Shown here: positions 1-8,740 of the stretch, piece by piece
How positions within the stretch are numbered: position 1 is the stretch's first letter
How the letters are laid out: the number at the start of each line of letters is the position of its first letter
Source of the DNA: Holophagae bacterium
GTDB lineage: Bacteria; Acidobacteriota; Holophagae; Acanthopleuribacterales; Acanthopleuribacteraceae
Length of the DNA stretch: 64,000 nucleotides
Direction: 5' to 3'
Assembly: GCA_030429565.1 (NCBI GenBank)
Contig: JAUIFE010000001.1
Location: 1,116,001-1,180,000 of the forward strand
Made by a program: the position numbers and the translations under genes
Notes under the pieces: generated by a model
The model's input: only the letters and a program-made list of their open reading frames with translations
Database searches by the model: none
What the model was told of the DNA's origin: nothing

Positions 1-143
1 GCCACCGTCTCGCCGAAGGCATCGGCTTGGGTTCAGGTGATCTCGGCCTTCAGCCGGGCCGCGTCCAGCACAGTGATACCGCAGCCAAAGTACTGCTGAA
101 ATTAATGTTAAGTGACATCCATGAGCGACCAACAACAGCCTAG
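1..143 (+). CDS. 3' end of an unidentified upstream gene (partial)
   Basis: An open frame enters from the left edge (first full codon at 3) and stops at TAG 141-143, giving 46 visible residues. The Gly-rich piece LAEGIGLGSGDLGLQPG and mixed third-position codon use look like real coding sequence. The frame overlaps the start of the next gene by more than 20 nt, and that gene has no clear ribosome binding site, so the two are probably translationally coupled. I do not recognise the family. Given the operon downstream it could be a fourth subunit of the SMC system, but nothing visible proves this. Confidence 0.4.
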   Translation, partial: HRLAEGIGLGSGDLGLQPGRVQHSDTAAKVLLKLMLSDIHERPTTA

Positions 144-1608
144 CTTATTCGAAACACGTACCGGGCCGGACCCCAAAGGGGAATCTTGGTCACAGGTGTT
201 TGCACGCCGCATGCAAAGCCTGCTGATGGGGTATCCGATCCACCAAATGGTGGCACGCGGAGAAAGTGGTCATCGGCCCGACTGGGACAAGCAAAATTTC
301 ACCTTTTTGGCACTCCAGGTGTTCGATTCAGTGTTCGCACGTATGGCGCCAGGGGTGGGTAGTGGTGCCACGAGGGAAGAGTTGATCCACGATCTGCGGC
401 CCTACATCTTGGGTCTGCAAGGCGAACTGAGCGATGAAACCGTCGCCGAAATCGTTGATTTCCTACTCGACAACCTGATGAACGAGGGACGTGGAAGCTT
501 TGAACGCCAAGCGGTTTGGCTTACCGAAGACGAAGAACCCAAACCCTACACCTTCCGTTTCGGCCTGCTCAAGTCCTACCACGATCCAGACAGTGATCAA
601 TTCATCATTCGCGCCACCACCGAAGCAATCCACCTCTATCTGCGTATGCTCGACCAGCCAATTGAAGACGAACAGATCTCCAACCTGTTCATCCTCCACG
701 AACAAGTTCGCCGCGGCCGCATCAATCGCGCACGCCGTGAGGTGGAGCGCACCATGCTGCTCAGCCTCGAATACGAACGCTATATCGAGGGGATGTTGCG
801 CGCGGTTCGCCGCGATGTCCGCACGGTCGATTGGGTACGGGAAGTCACACCCAAAATCGAAGAAGCCCACCGCCACGTACGCCGGCTGATTAAAGACCAG
901 GGCACAGTACTCAGCGAATTGAAAAAGGAACTGACCCGCAACAGCGATCGCGCCTTGCAACAGGTCATTCGCGACCTCATCGAATACCTGGAACTCTGCC
1001 AACGCCGCCACATGGAACTAGAGCGACGTATCCTCGCCGCAGGACCGGCATTTCTTGAAGAACAAGCCTACCAACGCTTTCGCAGCATGGCACGCTCCCC
1101 GATGCCCGACCTCAACGAGCAGGTGTTCCTGCCATCACTCGAGTTGAGCGACAAGGTCTTACGCCCCCACCTCAAAAGCATTTCACACACTATGTTGGGG
1201 CCGCAAATCCAAAGGATCTTGGACTTGAATATTTTTATTGACAAGCTTCTGCGGGAAGACGGTAACAACGAGGTTTTCCTCGACGAGGAGGAAGACGAAG
1301 ACCGCTTGCCGATCATGAATATGTTCAACCCACTCGAAGACCAGCTCGAAGAAAAACTGGCACAAATTGTTAATCGCGTCGACGTGGCACCGGTCCGACT
1401 CTCGGAATTGCTGCAAACAGGCCGCGACATGAACCTCGAACAGGACCAGTTATCGGTTCTTGGCGTTTCGTTTTTGCAGAGCTACCACGCGCGAGCGGAC
1501 CTACTCGGGTTACGCGTTTACAAAGACGGCAAACCGCTGGACGACCCCGATTTTATGGGTGACGACCTGCTGATCCGGCGCGCCTATGATCCGGAAAACC
1601 AAGCCTAG
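121..1608 (+). CDS. MukF/MksF/JetA-like subunit of an SMC complex
   Basis: A 495-residue protein, first gene of an operon whose third gene is a large SMC-type ATPase. In MukFEB, MksFEB and Wadjet systems the gene order is kleisin, winged-helix partner, ATPase, and the sizes here (about 495, 264, 1488) match that layout. The N-terminal 150 residues look like a winged-helix region and residues 200-330 are helical and highly charged. An acidic run DEEEDED lies near residue 385. I chose ATG 121; GTG 112 is an alternative. Neither has a Shine-Dalgarno sequence, and the gene starts inside the end of the preceding frame. The kleisin role is inferred from context and size; no signature motif proves it. 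Confidence 0.55.
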   Translation: MSDQQQPSLFETRTGPDPKGESWSQVFARRMQSLLMGYPIHQMVARGESGHRPDWDKQNFTFLALQVFDSVFARMAPGVGSGATREELIHDLRPYILGLQGELSDETVAEIVDFLLDNLMNEGRGSFERQAVWLTEDEEPKPYTFRFGLLKSYHDPDSDQFIIRATTEAIHLYLRMLDQPIEDEQISNLFILHEQVRRGRINRARREVERTMLLSLEYERYIEGMLRAVRRDVRTVDWVREVTPKIEEAHRHVRRLIKDQGTVLSELKKELTRNSDRALQQVIRDLIEYLELCQRRHMELERRILAAGPAFLEEQAYQRFRSMARSPMPDLNEQVFLPSLELSDKVLRPHLKSISHTMLGPQIQRILDLNIFIDKLLREDGNNEVFLDEEEDEDRLPIMNMFNPLEDQLEEKLAQIVNRVDVAPVRLSELLQTGRDMNLEQDQLSVLGVSFLQSYHARADLLGLRVYKDGKPLDDPDFMGDDLLIRRAYDPENQA

Positions 1609-1641
1609 CCTTATGACTCACCATCCCTTCAGGAGCATTTC

Positions 1642-2436
1642 ATGGCCGAAGAAGCGACTTTAAACGACATGGCCTATGCGGCGGGACGCCTCATCGCCTT
1701 TGCCCTCAAGTCGGCAAAACCACACCGCGACAGCGATTACAAACAGTTGATCGACCGCTACATCCACGAAGAACCTTTTGCCGAAGGTGTCGACGCCTTC
1801 CTTGAAGGCATGAATCTCAAGATTCTAAACGAAACCACGCAATCGCTACAGGTCGGATTGGTGCTTGCTTGCACCGCCAACGCAAGCCCGTTTGCACCAA
1901 ACATAGAAAGCCACGCACGCGGGCTCAGCCGGGAACAACAAATGGCAATGGGTGTAATCCACCTAGCGGTCATGAGTTTCTACTATCCCCAAGTCGACGA
2001 TGACGATGACGACGAGTTTCGATCGCGCTCGGGTACGCCCAGCGAGATCGCCGGTGAAATTCGCGAAATATGCGAAGCGCTCCAAACAGCTCATCAACAA
2101 GACGACAGTGATAGCGACGCCATGCCCAACCAAATTCGCCTGGCCTACGAGTACTACCTCGCGCTGCAACCGGCCCCGGCCCGAGCGGGTTACTATGGAA
2201 AAACGACGCAAATCGGCTTGGTCCATCACGTGTTAAACGAGCTGTACCGCAACGGATTCCTCGGCCTTGACGGCGGAGAAGGGGTCAATACACGCTACGT
2301 ATCCCTGCCCAAATACCGAATTTACGTGCGCCGCATGAGCTCGCACCAAATGGCTCAAATGGTCCGCAAAGCGCGAATGGCCATGAACCAACAACCCGAG
2401 GACGGCGCGGTTATTGCCGTTGACACGCGCGACTAA
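1642..2436 (+). CDS. MukE/MksE/JetB-like winged-helix subunit
   Basis: A 264-residue protein 33 nt downstream of the kleisin-like gene, with an AGGAG ribosome binding site about 10 nt before ATG 1642. The C-terminal part (about residues 190-250, with LVHHVLNELYRNGFL and then YVSLPKYRIYVRRM) reads like a winged-helix unit, as expected for the MukE/JetB partner that binds the kleisin. An acidic run of Asp (VDDDDDDEF, about residues 117-125) is conspicuous. Its role is inferred from operon position between the kleisin-like and SMC-like genes; sequence similarity to known MukE could not be tested. Confidence 0.55.
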   Translation: MAEEATLNDMAYAAGRLIAFALKSAKPHRDSDYKQLIDRYIHEEPFAEGVDAFLEGMNLKILNETTQSLQVGLVLACTANASPFAPNIESHARGLSREQQMAMGVIHLAVMSFYYPQVDDDDDDEFRSRSGTPSEIAGEIREICEALQTAHQQDDSDSDAMPNQIRLAYEYYLALQPAPARAGYYGKTTQIGLVHHVLNELYRNGFLGLDGGEGVNTRYVSLPKYRIYVRRMSSHQMAQMVRKARMAMNQQPEDGAVIAVDTRD

Positions 2437-2479
2437 GCGCTTGTGTTTGCATAGCTTTTATTGAAGAAGAGGTTCTACT

Positions 2480-5400
2480 ATGGCTTCTGGTGCGAGTATT
2501 CCCCACTTATTGCGCGTTCATTTCGCCGGTGTCGGCCACCCCGATGCACGTCTTTCGCCGCTGACACTCGACTTTCACCGGCTGGACGACCGTGATACCC
2601 CTGAACCACTTGACTCCATCATTTGGGCCGAAAACGGCGTCGGCAAGTCCAGTATTCGCACCCTCTTGTTCAGCCTCTTGCACCCGAGTATCAACGATGT
2701 CATGCGTTCAGCCAATGGACCCATGGACAATCGTCGTTACGAATTGTACTTCGGCGCCAAAGACAGCGGCTACGTCATCTCGGAATGGTCCATGCCGCCG
2801 GCGCAACAACAAACCCTGGTCGGCATAGACGAAGAACCTGCCACCATGATCATTGGTCTGTGCGCCCACTGGCCCAACGGCCAGCAGTCGAGCCTTGGCG
2901 ATCTCGAGCGCCACTACTTTATGTTCACCCCCTCCGGCCCAATCAATTTTGAGAATTTGCCGGTACGCGGTCTGTCCGCGAGTGGAGAACCCGTCACGCA
3001 CGCCAAAGACTTTATGGAGTGGTTCAAGGCCGAAGCCAAACCCCTCAACGGTCGAAACACCTCAGTTCACCGGGAATGGTCAAATTGGTTGGCCGAGGTC
3101 GGTCTCGACCCAATGATCTTTTCCTATCAATTACGCATGAATGGCGGCCAAGGCGGCATATTGGGCCTTTTCAAAAACCGCATTAACACGCCCACCGATT
3201 TCGTTCACTTCTTCTTGGAAACCGTCATGAAACCCGACACCGCGGTCGACGTGATCGAAGTCCTCAATGAGAAGCGCCGCCACATCGAGAAACAACCTCA
3301 GTGGGAAGCGGAATGCACTTTCGTCGACGAAGCCCTGCCCCTGTTGACCATGCTCAATGAAGAAAAAATTGCCTACAAGGACGCCGAAACGGATTTAGCC
3401 GCCGATCGTCTCCGTACCGGTGCCATTATTGCCGGTTTAACCCAATCAGCGGCGCAAATTAAGGAGCAGCTAGCACAAATCGAAATTGAACGCGATGAGT
3501 TCGCAGCTCAGCTTCAAGAACTTCAAGAGCAATTCGTCGTGTTGCAAGACTATCGCTCCTGGCTACGCCTGCACGAATGCAAACAACGCCTGTCAGCATG
3601 CGAGAAAGAACTAGAACAAAAGCGCTTAGAGCACAAAACGAAGCGGGCGGAACTGCGCTTGCTGCGCGCCGCGGGCGAATACGAGGTGTGGCGCGTAAAA
3701 CAGGAAGAGTGCAAGGCCATTGAAGAAGAGCTAGCCAAGCGACGGGACAGCAACCTGGACGTTGAATTGGAACTGCGCAACGCAGGCACGCTCTATGCCC
3801 AGGTGCTCAACCGGGAAATCAAAAAGGCCGAAGGCGAATTAGAACAAGCCAAACGCGATTTAGAAACGGCTCGTCGGGAACAAGCCGACAACCAGGAAGC
3901 ATTTAACAACGCCAAAGCCCAATTGGCACAAGTCAACGAGCAAGTCCGCAATATCAACCTGCAAATGCAGAAACGCGAGAAAGCACTGCAGCGCTTAATC
4001 CTATCGAAAGCGGTCGGTGCCGAAGAGCAACCACGCGAGGCGCTCAGCCGCCTCAAGGCACGCGTGCGCGAAATCAGCGCCACAAGCAATGAAGAACGCG
4101 AACAACTCACCCATTTCCAAGGTGAACGCAGCGCACTGGACGAACAAACACGCGAACGCATCGCCGCCATGACCCGGCTCCAATCGGAAAAGACCCAACT
4201 CGAAAAACGATTTGATGCTGACAACCAGCGCAAAAATCACCTGGAAACGGATCGTGATTTGCGTTTGCTCCTGGAACAGGAGCAGATCGATTTGCAAGAA
4301 GACGCGCTGGTAGAACGCACCGCCGAAGGTATCGCCCGTGGACAACAAGAGCTGTACCGCCTCAACCGCATCCTGAGCGAAGAACGAGAGACCCTTGAAG
4401 CTTTAGAGCAAAGCAACTCGCGCCTTTACCCACCGCCAAAAGAGGTGGCTAATTTGTTGCGGAGCCTGCGTGAAGATTTGGGCGTACCTGCCTTCACTGC
4501 TTTTGAAAGTCTCGATGAACGCTTTCCCGAGGACCCGGAAAAGGCCGCCGCCCTGTGTGCCCAAGACCCGGCCCGCTACTCGGGCATTATGGTTCGCACC
4601 CCGGAAGCGCTCGCCAAAGTCCGCGCCCAACAAGACAACATTCAGAAGCCGGCCTTCCCGGTACAGGTTTCTTTGGCTGACGGACCACCCGCAACGGCAC
4701 CCGACGATGTGGTGGTGTTGCGTCCCGGCCACCACGCGGCTTACAACCGCAACGTTGCCGAATCCATGATCGAGCCGTTACGTCGCGAAATCAAAACCAA
4801 AGAATTGCGTATCACCGATCTGTCCCAACGCATCGAACGATTACAACGCACCAAAGATCAACTGTCTGCATTCCTGGACGATTACCCCGACGGCACCTTG
4901 CGCTCCTTGGCTGAACAATTGGATGCCAAACAAACCTTGCTCGAAGCCTTGGAACAGGAACAAGCACAGGAAAAAGAAAAAAGCGCCTTTTTGAGTGCCG
5001 AAATTGAACGACTCACTGAAAACCTCCGAGGTGCCGATCAAGAACGCAATCAATGTGACGGCGCCCTTTCACGTTTGCGCGACTTCATCGAAGATCACGA
5101 GCTGCATTACGAAGAACTGCAGGTGGAATTACAGCAAGCACGCGCCCGTTGCCATGAGCTGGAAGACGAGAACCTGCGCCTTGAGGCCGTCCTTGAGGAG
5201 CAGCAACTCGCCGTCGCGCAACGCCAAGAAGCGGTCTTCAACCGCAACGCCGCCTTGGAACACCGCCAGGAAAAGCTGGACAGCATCGCCTTTACCGGGG
5301 GTAAACTAGCCGATATCAGTCAAGTGACCTTGGTCGCCGCCGAGCAAAGTTACCGCATGAGTTTAGACCGGTTCAACCAAGTCAACGAAAAAGACGAGAC

Positions 5401-6946
5401 CCTACGGGCTCGCCTAGAAGAAAAACAAGCGATGGCCAAACAACAAGAACACCGCTATCGCCAATTGCTCGAAGGGGGCACCGAAAAAGAGGTGCGCGCC
5501 GTACTGGAGCAGGGCCCGGTAGCGGAACGCCTGCAACAAGCAGAGCAAGAAGAACAAAACGCAGGTAAAGCCGTTGGCGCCGCTGAAGGCGCACTGGGTA
5601 CAGCCCGCAACGACCTGCGCGAGGCGCCCACCTTTGACAACGACTACACCGTGCCAGGCGGCGAACGCATGCCCGCTACGGTCGAAGAGACCCACGCGCG
5701 CCGCCGCGAGCTTGCAGCGGAATTGGAACGTTTGCAGGAGCGTATTGACAGCATCAAGGTGCAAATAGACCACATTCGCGAGGACACGCGCGACCTCGCC
5801 GATTCACGAGCATACCGAGTACAAAAATGCGAGGAGCTGGCACGCCACATCCCCGAATTTATTGAAACACCGGCCGAACAACTGCCGGATCAGCACCGCG
5901 ACTTGGAAGATTTACTCGAAAGTTTCTGGGACGATTACCGCACCCACCGGCACCGCTACTCGCGCACGAAAATCGCGCTAGACGGGCGCCTAGAAGACTT
6001 AAAGGACCTAGCCAACGACGCCCGCTTCCAGGACTTCCCCAACGACAAACGGGAAATCCTCAAAGTCCGCGATTCACTCGTCAACCTAACCGACGACATC
6101 ATCAAAGAGTTCACCATTTTCCGCAATGTCATCGCTACCAGCTTGCGTATGTCGGAAGAATCCATTGACGCGATCGTTACGCGTTTGGACGCGGGCGTCA
6201 GCGATGCATTACAAATCATCAACATGGCCAAGGTCGCCAGTACTTTGCCTGACGCCATGGACGGCTGGGCGGGTCGCGCCTTCTTGAAAATGGAGGCGCT
6301 CGGAAACATTGGCGAAACCCTTGATCGTCGCCGTCCGATCTACCAACGCGTCATCCAGGAAGTGTTGAAAGCGGGTAAACCAATTCGCGGCTTAGATTTG
6401 GTCAAACGCGCGCTCGACGCGCTTGTCGGCGAACGCGGCTACCGCGTCGTCATCATGAAACCCAGTTACAACCTCAAAACCAATTATTTCCCCATCACCG
6501 ATGTCAAAGGTTGGAGTGACGGGGAAAAAATCACCTCGGTCATCTTACTGTACTGCACGATGGTGCAATTGCGCGCGGCGAGTACCGGCGCGTCCGACAG
6601 CGAAGCAAGCGAAAACCGCATCGCATCCAACGGTATGTTGTTCTTGGACAACCCCTTTGGAGAGGCCAACAGCATGACCTTCGTCAAAATGCAGCTCTCG
6701 ATGGCGCGCGCACTCAACATTCAGTTGGTGTACACTGCCAGCGGGAACCACAAACACTTGATGGCACGCTTCCCCAGAGTGTTGCGTTTAAGCCAAGAAA
6801 CGGGCCAAAACACCAACAAAACCTTTGTAAAGGCCACTGAGGTGAGTCAGGAACTACGCGCCAATGTCAACGTCACGCAAGTGACGGCGGCATCGTTTGG
6901 TCGGCGTCACAAAAGCATCGCGATCACGGACACAGTCGAAGCCTAA
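2480..6946 (+). CDS. SMC-type coiled-coil ATPase (MukB/MksB/JetC-like)
   Basis: A 1488-residue ATPase, close to MukB in length. The head is split as in SMC proteins. The N-terminal Walker A is AENGVGKSS with Lys56, and it has Ala where the P-loop Gly is usual. The C-terminal signature is GWSDGEK (Ser1346) and the Walker B is MLFLDNPFGEAN (Asp1390), with Asn where SMC ATPases carry the catalytic Glu. Between the heads lie two long Glu/Gln/Arg-rich coiled coils (about residues 270-670 and 770-1200), separated by a non-coiled hinge-like section around residues 680-765. ATG 2480 follows GAAGAAGAGG. Such complexes extrude DNA loops in chromosome segregation or, in Wadjet, act against plasmids. Which role applies here is open. 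Confidence 0.75.
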   Translation: MASGASIPHLLRVHFAGVGHPDARLSPLTLDFHRLDDRDTPEPLDSIIWAENGVGKSSIRTLLFSLLHPSINDVMRSANGPMDNRRYELYFGAKDSGYVISEWSMPPAQQQTLVGIDEEPATMIIGLCAHWPNGQQSSLGDLERHYFMFTPSGPINFENLPVRGLSASGEPVTHAKDFMEWFKAEAKPLNGRNTSVHREWSNWLAEVGLDPMIFSYQLRMNGGQGGILGLFKNRINTPTDFVHFFLETVMKPDTAVDVIEVLNEKRRHIEKQPQWEAECTFVDEALPLLTMLNEEKIAYKDAETDLAADRLRTGAIIAGLTQSAAQIKEQLAQIEIERDEFAAQLQELQEQFVVLQDYRSWLRLHECKQRLSACEKELEQKRLEHKTKRAELRLLRAAGEYEVWRVKQEECKAIEEELAKRRDSNLDVELELRNAGTLYAQVLNREIKKAEGELEQAKRDLETARREQADNQEAFNNAKAQLAQVNEQVRNINLQMQKREKALQRLILSKAVGAEEQPREALSRLKARVREISATSNEEREQLTHFQGERSALDEQTRERIAAMTRLQSEKTQLEKRFDADNQRKNHLETDRDLRLLLEQEQIDLQEDALVERTAEGIARGQQELYRLNRILSEERETLEALEQSNSRLYPPPKEVANLLRSLREDLGVPAFTAFESLDERFPEDPEKAAALCAQDPARYSGIMVRTPEALAKVRAQQDNIQKPAFPVQVSLADGPPATAPDDVVVLRPGHHAAYNRNVAESMIEPLRREIKTKELRITDLSQRIERLQRTKDQLSAFLDDYPDGTLRSLAEQLDAKQTLLEALEQEQAQEKEKSAFLSAEIERLTENLRGADQERNQCDGALSRLRDFIEDHELHYEELQVELQQARARCHELEDENLRLEAVLEEQQLAVAQRQEAVFNRNAALEHRQEKLDSIAFTGGKLADISQVTLVAAEQSYRMSLDRFNQVNEKDETLRARLEEKQAMAKQQEHRYRQLLEGGTEKEVRAVLEQGPVAERLQQAEQEEQNAGKAVGAAEGALGTARNDLREAPTFDNDYTVPGGERMPATVEETHARRRELAAELERLQERIDSIKVQIDHIREDTRDLADSRAYRVQKCEELARHIPEFIETPAEQLPDQHRDLEDLLESFWDDYRTHRHRYSRTKIALDGRLEDLKDLANDARFQDFPNDKREILKVRDSLVNLTDDIIKEFTIFRNVIATSLRMSEESIDAIVTRLDAGVSDALQIINMAKVASTLPDAMDGWAGRAFLKMEALGNIGETLDRRRPIYQRVIQEVLKAGKPIRGLDLVKRALDALVGERGYRVVIMKPSYNLKTNYFPITDVKGWSDGEKITSVILLYCTMVQLRAASTGASDSEASENRIASNGMLFLDNPFGEANSMTFVKMQLSMARALNIQLVYTASGNHKHLMARFPRVLRLSQETGQNTNKTFVKATEVSQELRANVNVTQVTAASFGRRHKSIAITDTVEA

Positions 6947-6984
6947 GGAAGGCCGACGTGGAGAGCGGGCATCGCGAAAGTGTA

Positions 6985-7015
6985 AAACGGGTAGCTGCGA
7001 ACAGGTTACCCGTTT
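6985..7015. terminator. hairpin terminator between convergent genes
   Basis: A 9-bp stem (AAACGGGTA at 6985-6993 with TACCCGTTT at 7007-7015) and a 13-nt loop lie between the end of the SMC operon and the end of the minus-strand gene that stops at 7028. A short A-tract on one side and T-tract on the other make it a plausible weak bidirectional terminator. Confidence 0.5.
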
Positions 7016-7027
7016 CCCGAGTGAGCG

Positions 7028-7315
7028 TTAGTCACGACAGGTGATTTGGTTTGGGGCAATCAGGCCGTCTGCCACGGCTTGTTGTCGAAAGAGAGCTAAA
7101 AGATCGTTTGCAAGCGTGCTTTGGTGGCAGCCTCTCACCTCAAGTGTGAGGCGCGAGTGCGGTTCAGGAACAGTTTCGTCAGAGATAAAGAAACGCTCCA
7201 AGAGATGCCAACGGTCAAGCATGGTGGCAAACGGCTCAATCAGATCCCGATGAATCTGCCGGCAAGAGGGATTGATCGCCTCAAAACCATGATGGATATG
7301 AAAATCGATACGCAT
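7028..7315 (-). CDS. small protein of unknown function (95 aa)
   Basis: A 95-residue ORF on the minus strand. Its ATG (7315) is preceded at ideal distance by CGGAG (7-nt gap), which is why I accept it as a gene. It starts MRIDFHIHHG and has a segment LLERFFISDETVPEPHSRL followed by LTLEVRG. This faintly recalls the FFI...PHLRLR strand of the C-terminal domain of lantibiotic dehydratases, but the protein is far too short for that family and I do not assign it. It is monocistronic and convergent with the SMC operon. Confidence 0.5.
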   Translation of the reverse strand: MRIDFHIHHGFEAINPSCRQIHRDLIEPFATMLDRWHLLERFFISDETVPEPHSRLTLEVRGCHQSTLANDLLALFRQQAVADGLIAPNQITCRD

Positions 7316-7768
7316 GTTGGAACTCCGAAATGATGCCGTAAAATTCGGAATTTCGTCCTTAGTCTCGTATCAAAACATTTCCGATACAACGAAACCATGG
7401 CGCAGCTCACCAAAACAAAATATGCGTAGACCCGTTGTCCTGAAAAAAGAAAAGTAGCGAAGACCAAAAAAATAAGCCGTCCGATCAAGGTCATTGGAGG
7501 TGAGGGTTCAACTCAATGCAGATCCACGAGGGTAAGTGGCTTACAAAGAGTCTGTGACGGGCAACCCTGATCGGACGGACCCTACTTGGAGAGGGATTGG
7601 AGGTGACCCCGAGGGGTCTAAGAAAGCCGCTGGGTCGGCGACTTTCTCTTGCGCGGTCGCTTTGGGTCTTCGTTCGCGCTTATTGGAAGTAGCGAGAAGC
7701 GGGAACAAAACCGGACACAAATGAGCCAAAAAACTTAAAAAAACCACATCACACTAGATTTAAACATC
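7316..7768. other. intergenic stretch, no supported gene
   Basis: 453 nt between the small unknown gene and the end of the SDR gene. The only open frame (62 codons on the plus strand, about 7536-7724) has no ribosome binding site and a composition unlike its neighbours. A short self-complementary GACCCCGAGGGGTC lies at about 7604. The promoter of the 95-aa gene should lie at the left end; I cannot point to clear -35/-10 boxes. Confidence 0.4.
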
Positions 7769-8740
7769 TTAAGCATCAGAAAACATACTCAGAAAATCCT
7801 GTCGACGTTTTTTCTCGCGGTAATAACGAAAGATTTGCTCCAGTTGGAAGCGCGGCTTAAACCCAAACTTCTTGGCAAAGGCGGACCCGTCCATGATCAC
7901 CGGGTATTTGAAATAGTTGACAAGGTGACTGGGAAAGGATTTCAAGTTCAAGACCTTGGCAATTTGCTGGGGAATCATGCCGGGAATCGAGACCAAGGGA
8001 ACACGGGTACAACCGCAGGCGACCAGCGCATCTTGGTAAGCGACCCAATCACCGGGCGCGACATTAAATATACCGGGGGATACGTGATCCCAGGCCAACC
8101 GTAAAGCTTCGGCCATGTCCTCGACATGAATAAATTGCATCATGGGTGAGAAGCCCAAAAGGGTCGGGGCGAGTTGGCTCGAAAGCAAACGGCTAATGCT
8201 ATTGCGAACGCCGGGCCCGGCGATGTTACACGGCCGCAAAACAGTAATATGCAATTCGGGGTGTTTCCAGAGGTACACGTTACACAAGTTCTCTAGTTCA
8301 ACCGTATCGATAAGGTCATGGGTCAAACCGGAAGCTTTCAATGGTGCTTCTTCATTGAGCAGGGTTGGATTTTGAGCATGAGCACCGTAGACGAAATAAG
8401 TGGAAAGCACGACAACTTGGCTGACCTTGTACTTGACGCACAGATTAAGCAAACGCTGTGTTCCCAATACGTTGCTGTTATAGCGACCCGTAAGGTTGCT
8501 TTCATGGGGACCAACCCGACCCAAGTGAATCACGCCGTTTATGTGATGACGGCGGAACAAGTCTTCAAAACCACGTTTGTTGAAATCCACTCGGTAACTG
8601 TGCGCCACACCGTCGAGGTCGGCACGTTTGCGAAAATCGACGGCAATAATTTCGTGGTCGGCGACAAGCCGGCGAATCACCCCGCGAGCCAAGGCTCCGG
8701 CAGCACCGGTGACCAGGACACATTTGCGTTGCTCACTCAT
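7769..8740 (-). CDS. NAD-dependent epimerase/dehydratase-like SDR protein
   Basis: A 323-residue protein of the extended SDR superfamily. The N-terminal Rossmann motif is LVTGAAGALARG (about residues 9-20), followed by a predicted NAD(P)-binding fold and the typical STYFVYG strand near residue 113. The catalytic YxxxK dyad expected about 25 residues later is absent: that stretch reads GLTHDLIDTVELEN. The protein may therefore bind a nucleotide or sugar without classical SDR chemistry. Its ATG overlaps the stop of the acyltransferase gene (ATGA, 8737-8740), so the two are translationally coupled. Such SDR/acyltransferase pairs suggest a lipid-related role, which is inference. Confidence 0.8.
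   Translation of the reverse strand: MSEQRKCVLVTGAAGALARGVIRRLVADHEIIAVDFRKRADLDGVAHSYRVDFNKRGFEDLFRRHHINGVIHLGRVGPHESNLTGRYNSNVLGTQRLLNLCVKYKVSQVVVLSTYFVYGAHAQNPTLLNEEAPLKASGLTHDLIDTVELENLCNVYLWKHPELHITVLRPCNIAGPGVRNSISRLLSSQLAPTLLGFSPMMQFIHVEDMAEALRLAWDHVSPGIFNVAPGDWVAYQDALVACGCTRVPLVSIPGMIPQQIAKVLNLKSFPSHLVNYFKYPVIMDGSAFAKKFGFKPRFQLEQIFRYYREKKRRQDFLSMFSDA

Noticed and set aside
7536..7724. A 62-codon gene
   Set aside because: No ribosome binding site, and unusual Gly/Ser/Lys composition unlike the other genes; the opposite strand is equally open.
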